From the NCBI GenBank assembly GCA_014904985.1, contig MU129045.1, positions 107,920-171,919 on the forward strand: DNA of 64,000 bases. Reading direction: 5' to 3'. The stretch's first letter is position 1. Each line of letters begins with the position of its first letter. Under the pieces are notes generated by a model. The model worked only from the letters and a program-made list of their open reading frames with translations, did no database searches and had not been told where the DNA came from. The stretch comes from Hydnum rufescens UP504. Taxonomy: Eukaryota > Basidiomycota > Agaricomycetes > Cantharellales > Hydnaceae. The position numbers and the translations under genes are program-made. Positions 34,162-43,374 of the stretch are shown in pieces.

Positions 34162-37100
34162 TTAAGTCCTCGGCCGGGCGGCTTTCGGGGTGTGGAGGGG
34201 GAAATGTCGGGTGTCGCGTATAAAACGGAGGGTCAGAGGGACGATCCGTGGGTCCGAGAGAAGAGTTGGTAGGTGGGTTGTCGAGAGGGTGTTGTCGATG
34301 TGAAGAATACTGCGTCGCAGGTGCAGCCGCTCGCGCATGAAACGTGCACAGAAGACGAGATAGTGTTCTGGTGTTTCTCGCAAGGCGCAGCGTAGACAGA
34401 GGGGTGAGTCCGCATGACCGAAGCGTTCGAGATAGTCCCGTAAAGCTATGTGGCCAGAGCGCAGTTGGGCAATGATGCTGCATCCGCCCCTAGGAAGGGA
34501 GGCGAGCAAGTTGAATGTGGCCTTGCTAGAAGTGTCGCCCCTGATGTGTCTGTGGCGTGAGCCCGCTCGCTGAGCTGTGTCGGCCGGTGGTAATATGGAC
34601 TTGTGGGCGAACTCGCGAGCTGCAGCCAGGGACATTGAGAGGTTAGGAGTGGGAGCAGGAATGGGAGGTTTGGTTGCTTTCTTAGCGAGTTCGTCGGCTT
34701 TCTCATTGCCTGGGATGCCTTCATGGCCGGGGATCCATACTAGATGAATTGTGGTGCGAGGGTGGCTGCGCTTGAGGGTGTCACAGAGGGCATGGATCTC
34801 TAGAATGAGTGATTGTCCTGGTTGGTGGCGAGTGCGTCTAGTGCAGGCCCGAATAGCCGCCTGATTGTCTAGGTAAATGGAGACCGAGGTTGTCGTCCGG
34901 GGGAGGGTGGTGGCAATGGAGAGGCCGAGGCTAATCCCCACTAGCTCTGCTTCAAAAACGGTGTGGGCAGATGATGGGCCCAGGTGGTAGGATTTGGATG
35001 AGTTGTGACGGAGGGCAACCGCCGCTGCTCCGACCCCTTCATTGGTTTTTGAACCGTCGCTATAGATCCGGGCCTGGTTAGGAGAGTAGGGAATGTTAGC
35101 ATGGTCTTCAGTGGCCTGTACTTTTGAGGCCGCAATGTGTCCATCTAGCGGCAGCATCCACCAAGGAGGATAGGGCTGGGGGTGGATTGTTTCTAAGGTG
35201 TAGGGCACTGTAAAAGAGGATGGTGAGTGGAAGACTCTCTGGAGGGCCGTCCTGTGGGTCTTGACATCCCGGGCCAAGGCCTGACGTGCTAGGGGGCCTA
35301 TTGGGTTAGAATCCGGGGAGGACAGCATGCGTAGGGCTGAGAGTGTGACTTTTCGGTCCAGTCTGATGCGGGTCGGTACTAAGTTTGTGTCGAAGTCGAG
35401 GGCTGAGGTAGGTGAGGTTCGGAAAACTCCTAGCATGATGCGTTGCGCTAAACGTTGTACAGAATCGAGTGCGTGGACTATGAGGGAGTTAGTTGCAAAA
35501 CCGTGCCATGCGATGGCTGCATAATCCGTGCGGCTAAAAACGCAGGTGATGACGAGGCGTCTGAATTGAGCAAGTGGGACCCCCCATGTCGTCCGTGCCA
35601 AAGAGCCTAAAGCCATGAGAGCTGCTCGCCCCCGGGACACGGCCTTTTCTCCTTGTAGCTTCCAGCGGAGCTCCGTGTCGAAGACTACTCCTAGGTAGGT
35701 GACACTGGAGGAAGGGGGGATCAAGGAGTTTCCGAAGGACAGTGGAGTGTTGTCCAGGAGGGGACGATTTCGCGTGAAGATGATGAATTGAGTTTTGGTA
35801 ATGTCGAGAGTTGAGGCATGCCGCGGACTCCACTGGAGGGCATGCAAGGCTGCCTCTTCAAGGACTAGTCGGGCTTCTCATGCTGAAGAGCCCGAGGCTA
35901 GGAAGATAATATCATCCGCCCAGCCCTGGGCATTGAGGGAGATGACAACATTCGGAATATCTAGGAGGTCAGCATTATAGAAAAGGTAGAGGATCCCCGA
36001 GAGTGGGGATCCTTGGGGGATCCCAACATTGCAAGGTAGGGTTTCGGAGGTGAAGTCTCCACATACTATAGTAGAGCTGCGGGCCGCCATGAAGGAGGAA
36101 ATGATATTAGTAATTTCTGGGGGGATTTTGCGCTTACACATATTATGGATCAAGCGTGGTTTTGAGACGGTGGGAAAAGCATTCTTGACGTCAATGAGGA
36201 GAGCCCCGACAACTTTTTTGCGGCGCCATTCGTGTTTGATGCGTTCTTCAATGGCGACTATACCATCTTCCGTTGAGCGGCCTGGGCGGCAGCCGAGGTG
36301 GGTGTTGGGGAGGAGTTGGAATTTATCAGCCATATAGGTGATGCGCTGAGCAATGGTCCCTTCGAAGAGCTTTCCCATGGTACAGAGGAGAGCAATAGGG
36401 CGGTAGGCATTCGGTTTGGAGTAGTCGGGCTTACCCGGTTTTCGTAGGATCAGTGTTGTTGCCTTGCGCCAGGGGGTGGGGTAGTAGCCTATGCGAATGC
36501 ATGCTTTAAAGATGTCAAATAGGGGTTGTCTAATTGATGGCCATATGCTGCCTAAAACTCGGACAGGGATCCCATCGTTTCCCGGGGCTTTGTCCGGAGC
36601 CATGCGCTTCAGTTGGTTGTCTAGCTCCATGATCTGGAGGGGGTGGAAGCGGTGGAAGGGTGGATACGAGTGGCCTGGGTGGATGTCAGAGAGGTCCGGT
36701 TCTTGTGGCGGGGAGAAGAAGGTGTCGCGGAATAAATACGATTGCTCATCTGGGGAGGTAGCCAATGATCCATCTGGGCATTTGAGTGGTGGTATGAAGT
36801 GGGGGGCCTGTTCCTTTGTGGCATAGCGAGAGGCTGTAAACAAGGTGGAGTCGTCCAAAGAGGAGAGGAAGTTGCGCCAGTGTTCTTGTTTGTGGTGTCT
36901 TACCGCATACTGGAATTTCTTGCGAGCCTTATTCCACTCCTTGAGGGAGTCGTCAGAGTGGGAGCGCTGGGCCTGTCTACGGGCTTGGCTGGCTTTTCGT
37001 TGGAGGGCCGTGAGCTCTGGAGACCACCAGCGTTTGGCATATGGCGAAGGTAGGGCAAGTGGCACATAAGCCTCGATGGCATTCTTGATCGTATCCGTGA

Positions 37101-38078
37101 GATTGATGATAGCATTGTTGATAGAGTCCCGGTTGGAACTTGGGGGGATCCAGGAGGTGAGGTGTTGCGAGACTGCAGTAGAGAACTTGGGCCAATCTGC
37201 CTTGTCCCAACAGCGTCGCTGGGGGGCAGGTTGGGAGGGGGGTTGGAGGGATAATCGGTGCAAGAGGGGGTAGTGATCAGAGCCATGATCGTGGCTGGGG
37301 TCGTGGGAGGTGACACAGGCGATATAGAGGTCTTTCGCCGCTGGGGATGAGAAGGCAAGGTCGACCACCGTGGTGTGGTGCTGGGTGTTGTGGAAGGTGA
37401 ATACCCCTGGTTGGGACTGGAGTTGTGCTCCGAGGTTAGATAGGGCCAAAATGAGGTCGTCTGCCTCATCATCGCGCATTGCTAGTCTGCCTGGGGCATC
37501 CCATAATGGGGAGTGTAGGTTGAAATCACCTAGGACTACAAAGGGGGAGTTTGGTGGGAGAAAGGCTGGGTCAGCTAGCAGGTTGTAGAGTGGTTGCAAG
37601 GAGGAGAAAGTTGTGGGGGGGTTATAGACATTAATGAAGGTAAAGGGGAGGGGGATGGCTGGGAAGGTGAAGGAGATAGCTGAGATGTTTGGGGAAGAGG
37701 TTTGAGGGATATGATATGAGGAAGAGGGGAGACGTGAATTAACATATATAACTGAGCGAGGGGGGAGTCAGGGGTAGCTGTGGCAGTGGCCGGAAGGATC
37801 AAGTGCCACTTAGGATGCTGTAAGATATGTTGGGTGCCATCTAGTGAGTAGGTATATGGTTCCTGGATGAACAAGATATCAAAGTTGGCTGTGAGGGGAC
37901 TATTAAACAATGAGTGGTGGACTGCTGAGGCATGGTGTGCATTATATTGGAAGGCTGTGAATTCAGTAGAGGGGGGAAGAAGGTCAAAATCCGGGGAGGA
38001 GCTACGGTGAGGAGATCTCTGTGAAGCCTCTCTACTCATGGGTGGGGTAGAGGAGGGGATCACCATTGGAGGAGTCAT
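34162..38078 (-). pseudogene. LINE ORF2: AP-endonuclease, reverse transcriptase, RNase H (one frameshift, one stop)
   Basis: ATG at 38078 overlaps the end of ORF1 by 47 nt. The endonuclease starts FTAFQYNAHHASAVHHSLF and has the catalytic-Glu motif DILFIQEPYTY. The frame is then lost at a run of six G (plus strand 37760-37765), where one extra base would restore PRSVIYVNSRL. It continues with VVLGDFNLHSPLWD and SDHYPLLHRLS. The RT shows PNAYRPIALLCTMGKLFEGT, LGCRPGRSTEDG, LLIDVKNAFPTVSK, GIPQGSPLSGILY and GWADDIIFLA (catalytic Asp pair). A TGA at 35878-35880 interrupts SSA/EARLVLEEA in frame. RNase H keeps IYSDGSKT, FEAELVG, YLDNQAAI and NEKADELA, so all four acidic residues are present. A CLRC...H...C finger precedes the stop at 34162. 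The gene is broken as sequenced, so the copy is not autonomous unless these are sequence errors. Confidence 0.88.
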
Positions 38079-39366
38079 TTAGTCGGGCTAGGGCTTGGAT
38101 TCGGGCTGGGCACTCTTTGCTAGTTGCCCGGTGGTTACCTTTGCATAGAATACAGAGAGGAGTGACATGCTCGCACTCGCGGTGATCTCGGCAGGGTGGA
38201 GTAGCTGTACAGCGACATTCGGTGGTTAGGTGGGGGCTCGCACAGCGGCCACAGGCTTTCTGCGCTGAACACCGAGCTGCGGTGTGACCAAAACGTTGAC
38301 AGTTGTGACATTGGAGAACTGAACGACGCGATTTCTCCGTGGCTAAAAGGGTGCCATTGTAGGATATGGAATTAATGATCGCTTTGTTAGCATCACGAGG
38401 ATTGTATAGATGGAGGACGAGGGATGAGAATTTCTTGGTGGTGTCAAGATTGGGGCGAGCCCACATAGTGCGGGCAAGGCTATCTAAAATCCCAGGGTTA
38501 CTGCTTTGGAGGTCCTTAAGGTCATCTTTTGAGGTAGGATCGAAGGAGGTGGGAACTCGGTGAGCTATAATGGCGTAGACTGGGCGGCGGAGGGTTAATT
38601 CCTTGCTAAAGAGAGGGACCCAGCTGGGGTTGGAGCGGAGACGGTCAGCATCTACAACTGAGGTCATAGTAACAATTATGTCCTTCGAGGCATGGCGCGA
38701 TACCGCGCGGACTTTTAGGGGTTTGCCATCCGAATCAACAATTGCAGCAGATTCAATGGCGGTGTCAATCAGCCGTTTGAGCTCTGGGAAGAGGGTTGAC
38801 GGGTAGACTGGGTTGGCAGGGTGTGACTGGATCAGGGTGAGATCCAGTTCTGGGTTTCGAACTTTGGCAGTGAGAGCGGAGGTGGGGGCTGTCCCTAGAC
38901 GGCTGAAGGCAGAAGAGGACTTGCCCACAGAGGCTGAGGCCACCTGACTGTAGGTCAGTGGCTGCAAGGGAGGTGAGTTAGAGGAGAGCGCAGACATGTC
39001 TGTCTCTAGCTTATCAAAACGAGAGTGGATATCTTCTGTGAGTGTGGCAAGTTGGGTCGCAAGCCGGTTACCTGTATCAGTGTTGCGCTTATTTTGGCGC
39101 GCCAGATCTAGGACACTCTTGAAGTCTTCCACCGGGATGGAGAAGGACTTCGGAGGGTCCTTGTTCTGGGAGCGCTGAGATGCTGTTTTCTTTGAATAAA
39201 TCTGCTCGAGCAACTCAAGAAGTTTTGATGCACAGGCAGTGAGGTCCTTGTAGTTGGGGAGCATGGCTTGGAGCCTCGCCCCGCCCGGGGTCTGGGGTAC
39301 ATTAGTGGAGGAGAACACGTCCGATGGGACAGGTTGGCTCAATAGAGCACTGTTTGGGAGCGGCAT
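38032..39366 (-). CDS. LINE ORF1: Gag-like RNA-binding protein with zinc knuckles
   Basis: The likely start is the ATG at 39366 (MPLPNSALLSQPVPSD). The frame is open upstream to 39528, but that part includes the 15-A homopolymer encoding KKKK and is probably 5' UTR. The N-terminal half is helical (LTACASKLLELLEQIYSKKT, DIHSRFDKLETDMSAL) and may form a coiled coil. The middle resembles an RNA-recognition fold (PLKVRAVSRHASKDIIVTMT). Near the C-terminus are three knuckles: CHNCQRFGHTAARC (a good CCHC), CGRCASPHLTTEC and CILCKGNHRATSKEC. It would package the element RNA into a ribonucleoprotein. The frame is intact over 444 residues. Confidence 0.82.
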   Translation of the reverse strand: MPLPNSALLSQPVPSDVFSSTNVPQTPGGARLQAMLPNYKDLTACASKLLELLEQIYSKKTASQRSQNKDPPKSFSIPVEDFKSVLDLARQNKRNTDTGNRLATQLATLTEDIHSRFDKLETDMSALSSNSPPLQPLTYSQVASASVGKSSSAFSRLGTAPTSALTAKVRNPELDLTLIQSHPANPVYPSTLFPELKRLIDTAIESAAIVDSDGKPLKVRAVSRHASKDIIVTMTSVVDADRLRSNPSWVPLFSKELTLRRPVYAIIAHRVPTSFDPTSKDDLKDLQSSNPGILDSLARTMWARPNLDTTKKFSSLVLHLYNPRDANKAIINSISYNGTLLATEKSRRSVLQCHNCQRFGHTAARCSAQKACGRCASPHLTTECRCTATPPCRDHRECEHVTPLCILCKGNHRATSKECPARIQALARLNDSSNGDPLLYPTHE

Positions 39367-39800
39367 GGTTAGGCGGGTGGGTGGTTTATCAAGTGGGTGG
39401 CTGCAGGTTTTAGGAGAGGCAGCTCTTTTTTTTTTTTTTGGAGAAGAGAGATAGAGAGAATAGTAGATAGGAGTTTTCCTTGCTGTTCCACGAAAGGCGG
39501 CGCGTCCGAAGAAAAAGGGTGGGTACATGGACGACTAAAACGGATTTAACTGGAATGGTTCACTACGTTTCGCCAGTACCGTTTGCCAGGTTAGACCCTT
39601 CTTTATAAGTGTCTATTCAAGAGTGAGGGCCGTGCAAGAACTGCGGGCTGAAAACACTCAAGTCGCGGAAGCTTTTTTTTTTTTTCTTCCAGCACCCATA
39701 TCCGTGCTCTACGAGAGACGCGAGGGGCCACCTTGAAATTACTATATTGTCGATCGTCGCGTGACGCAACGAGAGCCACTAGCCGGAAGCAAACAAGTGC

Positions 39801-40831
39801 ATGGCTTCGAGGGCGACCAACGGCGAGCCTCCGCGCCCCATCTACCGTCCCAAGCTCGTTGGAGATGCATACGAGCGGCACAAGGCCTACGTCGCGACGT
39901 TGTGGACGTCTATCAGAAAGGCTCGCGCCCCGCTGCAGTGCCCCAGCGCAAGAACGACTTCGATGTGCTGAAAGAGACGCACAAGTGAGTGAGCGGTGCG
40001 CGCCTTGATCACACCGTTCTATTGACCTTAAGGGTTTGCGGCGCTTTTTTGGATGTCTGTGGCGCGGGTGCATGCGTAGATTCATTCGCGAGGAAGGCGA
40101 GCCATCGTCCTCATCTCGCAAGACATGGGAAGAAGCTCTGGCGCTCAAATATGAAGCCACGCTATTCAAAGAATTCGCAGTGTGCGATCTCAAGCATCAT
40201 AAATCTGGAAACGTGAGCGCAAAACCAACGCCCTTCGTTCGCATATCGGAGCTGAAAAGCGATCGCTGGCGTCGTTTTTGTTTTTGTTTTGTTTTCCCAT
40301 TGTCTGGGATAGATTGCCTTGCGGTGGCGGACTGAGGAAGAAGTGTTGTCTGGCGTGGGAGAATCCACCTGTGGAAATTTACGCTGTGCTCATCATTTCG
40401 CTCCTACGGATGATCGAAAGCTTCCCCCACTCTCGACTCTCGAAGTGCCCTTTGCGTATGTGGAACATGGCGAGACCAAACAGACGCTTGTGAAACTCGT
40501 GCTGTGCGACCGATGCACTGGGAAGCTCATGTACAAACGCAACAGGGAGAGGGAAGAGAAAGATAGGCAAGCTACGGCGGGCGACTCTGGCGCCCCCGCG
40601 AGGCGAATGAACCTGGGCGACAAAGGAGCGGGAGAGTGGGGAGGCGAGGGTCAGATAACAGGGAAGCTGTTCGTCGGCCGACCAAAAATATCTCCGATGA
40701 TGATCCCCCAGAGGCCGAGCACACCCGGCCTCGCTCTCCATCCGGTAGGACTCGGCGTTCAGCCTCACCACCCTTCTCACGACGTGTACAGTACCAAGAA
40801 TCTTAATTCCCATGCCACAAGTTCAACATGA
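39801..40831 (+). CDS. FRA10AC1 family protein
   Basis: Nuclear protein family linked to the spliceosome; the molecular role is poorly known. ATG at 39801 gives MASRATNGEPPRPIYRPKLV, GDAYERHKAYV. The frame then shifts by one base near 39891-39896 into RDVVDVYQKGSRPAAVPQRK and NDFDVLKETHK, which is the recognisable family start. After introns at about 39988-40032 and 40213-40310 come SSRKTWEEALALKYEATLFK, EFAVCDLKHHKSGN, ALRWRTEEEVLSGVGESTCG, NLRC (zinc-site Cys), LEVPFAYVEHGETKQTLVKL and VLCDRCTGKLMYKR. The C-terminus is Pro/His-rich and ends at 40831. The N-terminal shift is either a sequencing indel or a real lesion. Confidence 0.8.
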
Positions 40832-40932
40832 AATTAGGCGATTATATTCTGTCGTTGTCGGATTCGTGGGTAACCAGCGATAATGCGTTCTAATTCAAAA
40901 AGAGAAGAGAACAGGAGGAAGCAAGGGCACCT

Positions 40933-41806
40933 TTACTCCGTGGTGTCCTTGGTGATGAAGCCAATTAAACAGTTGTCTAGCATGTAATCTAAATTTACCC
41001 ATGAATGTGTCAATGCTGGGAATGCAAGGGACGCGAAGACGACAAGTCAGCAGCCGGAGAGCAATCGTAAAAGCTGCTATACTAGTAACGGAACTCGAGG
41101 CGCACCGAATAGCTTGGAACCATCACGACCTGCAGCACGCATGAGCTCCTTTTGGCCCCCAGGATGGAAGGGAAGATAGGGTGTGATATTGTACACCTTT
41201 CCATTAAAACATGCCCACGCGTCGTCCGGTGCATTATGCTCTTTGAGCTCGGAAGGGGTTATTCTTTGTAATTCGGTGATACCGCCCTATTTTATACATA
41301 GCTAATGCACCATTATATTCTGACTCGAGACCCGGACCAGCGCCTACGCCGTGAGTTGAAGGGAAAAAAAAAACGCACTCTGAGGTCCTCGCCAGATGAC
41401 TTTAGGCGAGCCCAGTCGAGCGGACTGTGACCAGGGGTTAGGGCAACTTTCGCACGGGCTTTCCCCTTCGTATTCGTATTAGGCATACGTTGGGAGGTGG
41501 ATGGGGGAAGCGTGAGAGATGAGGAAGGAATGGAGAGAGAAGCTCCCTTAGACCCTGCGTTGCGAGGTAGGAACGAGGGAGGAGGCATCTTCAAAGTGTC
41601 TGGAGACGGTGTGCGAGGGGTGACGATAGTAGGGGTAGTTCCAGACCGTTGTATGCTGTCCAATGCTGGAAATGCAGGGGAGTGTCGTCCACAGCATCGC
41701 CATTTGCTTCTTGATCTGGCACGAAGGCACCTGGCATAGATCTGGTTGCCTCATAATTAGCTGAGTTGGTGGGAGTTGAGAACCACGATCGAAGGTAGGA
41801 AGACAT
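40933..41806 (-). CDS. cytochrome b5-like heme-binding domain protein (Irc21-like)
   Basis: Single-domain heme protein, probably an electron carrier. The frame opens at 41806 (MSSYLRSWFSTPTNSANYEA), followed by a disordered Ser/Pro region (TPRTPSPDTLKMPPPSFLPR, KGKARAKVALTPGHSPLDWA). The domain is ITELQRITPSELKEHNAPDD, AWACFNGKVYNITPYLPFHP, GGQKELMRAAGRDGSKLF and, after an intron (gtgcgc to cag at about 41020-41103), ALTHSWVNLDYMLDNCLIGF, ITKDTTE. Both axial heme His are visible: in FHPGG and LTHSW. The stop is TAA at 40933-40935. It is convergent with FRA10AC1, 101 bp apart. No membrane anchor is seen. Confidence 0.85.
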
Positions 41807-42083
41807 TAAACGAGGTCAAGGGACGATGCTGTGCTGCGAAACCACCGGAAGCAAAAAACTTGCTCTAACAATGGATCCACATATCATGCCTATTTTTGGT
41901 CACTGTATCGAGCGACAAAGTGCGATGAAGAAGATGCTTTCGATCTACAGCTATCTCATGAAGAGAGTGCTTGGATACCACGGTCAATCCGAGACGACAT
42001 CTTTCTCCCCTGATGTTTTTTCACCCAAATATCTATCAAATGTCCATACGGTACTGTAAGAGCGTAAAGTCCTCGCAACATCT

Positions 42084-42368
42084 ATGACCATGGAACTTGC
42101 CAAAAAAGATAATTCCAGATATCAATACGAGGGATCTAGCTGGAGACCAGACCACAACACAAGGTTTCTAGGTCAAGATCTGGAGTGTTCGCCTGGCACC
42201 TGGCATCTGGGTGTCCAGGAAACTGCGCCTGTCGGTTTTAGGACATTTGTCTCCGCAGTAGCAGCCATAGTAATGTTAGTAATGATTGCCAACTTTTCTA
42301 TCAGAATTTATACCAAGCCTCATGCCCTTCCCTCACAGTCAGCAAGTCAATATCCGGAGCTGCCCTGA
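42084..42368 (+). CDS. possible small single-pass membrane protein
   Basis: Open frame with MTMELAKKDNSRYQYEGSSW, a 20-residue hydrophobic stretch FVSAVAAIVMLVMIANFSIR and a short polar tail. Residues before it (ERKVLATS) are also open, and an upstream exon around 41831-42055 is possible. No family recognised, and it may not be a gene. It lies between the cytochrome b5 gene and the G-alpha gene. Confidence 0.25.
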   Translation: MTMELAKKDNSRYQYEGSSWRPDHNTRFLGQDLECSPGTWHLGVQETAPVGFRTFVSAVAAIVMLVMIANFSIRIYTKPHALPSQSASQYPELP

Positions 42369-43374
42369 TGCTACACCATATAGTGATAGATGATCGTGCC
42401 TACTGCAAGCCTGTCCACGTAAGCGCCATGCCCCCATGTGGAAGTAGACAGTCCCCGGTGTCTGCGAACCCACCCTCTACCCCTGGTGTATTCCATATTT
42501 GTAAGTATTAATGCGAACTAACCGTCCTATAGGCCCGACATGCTCACGCGTGTTCCTCCACGTGTTTGAGTAAGGCCGATACTTTCCAATTATCCTTTGA
42601 AAGATTCTGTGTTGGGTTTCGCAAGTTGCTCAAAATTGCTCAGGAAAGTGGATACTGAGACCCCCTCCCCCCTTGGCGACCAACCGCGGCTGCTCCATTG
42701 CATCCAACTGTCCACTTTTGGAGAATCTGGTATTGCCTTCATTCTCACACTCACCCGCATAGCAGTTCAGTAATTGCGACATCGTCGCTAGAACCACAAT
42801 CATTACAAACCTATCTCCGGCCGTATTCGCCGGCGGGGGGGGGAGGCAATGCAACAGCAGAATAACCGTCCAGTGGAATCCCAGATAATTAAGGAAGAAG
42901 AGAGTACAGTACTACTTACATGTACTTCTCTCCACCAATTTCCCACAAAGAAATGGATTTCTCTCTTGGCGCTGAAAATCCATGGTCTTTTGAAAATCTT
43001 CGCGCATCTACTTATTGGTCAGGGTGTGTGGAGGATTTTGTTGTATGTATAGGAAAAATACTGGAAAAATATATTTCCACCCGGGATGCCGTGCCTAGAG
43101 TGGCAGGCCACAGGGTCTGATGAGCAGATGATCACAGTTGGCCCGGCTTGGAAGGGTGGGGAAGAGGCAAGGCAGGTCGTAGGACGGTGGTAGCGGCCCC
43201 CCATTCTGGAGCCAAATTCCGCTATTTCGAATTCGCCCGATACAATTTTTTCCATCACTTTCGGGAGAAGATAGTGGAGGGAGATCCCGAGATCCTTTCA
43301 CCCGAATAAACAGTCGTCTCTATAGAGATTTTGTTTTTCTGCTGCCAGACGGCCACGTTTGGGATCTCTTCGGC
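42369..43374. other. intergenic upstream of G-alpha, no gene seen
   Basis: About 1 kb with no supported gene. It holds a run of about nine G near 42836-42844. The open frame 42920-43120 (EMDFSLGAENPWSFENLRA) is not recognisable, but part of this stretch may be a 5' exon of the G-alpha gene, whose start is not resolved. Confidence 0.4.

Larger units (their letters stand above)
33778..39528 (-). mobile_element. non-LTR retrotransposon (LINE), Tad1-like, nearly intact
   Basis: One element on the minus strand with ORF1 (Gag-like, zinc knuckles) overlapping ORF2 (endonuclease, reverse transcriptase, RNase H), a 3' UTR of about 380 bp and a simple-repeat tail. Domain order and the RNase H after RT fit the Tad1/I group of LINEs. 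The 3' end is the trinucleotide tail at 33779-33797. The 5' end is not defined: it lies beyond the ORF1 frame, probably between 39528 and 39620. I could not find a target-site duplication by eye. Only one frameshift and one stop interrupt ORF2, so the insertion is young. Confidence 0.88.

Noticed and set aside
33773..34483. 236-codon open frame on the minus strand
   Set aside because: Another frame of the LINE RNase H end and 3' UTR; its Ile run simply reads the trinucleotide tail.
36900..37472. 190-codon open frame inside the LINE
   Set aside because: Pro/Ser-rich shadow of the endonuclease-RT frame, without motifs.
39603..40193. 196-codon minus-strand frame opposite FRA10AC1
   Set aside because: Antisense of a recognisable family; no independent features.
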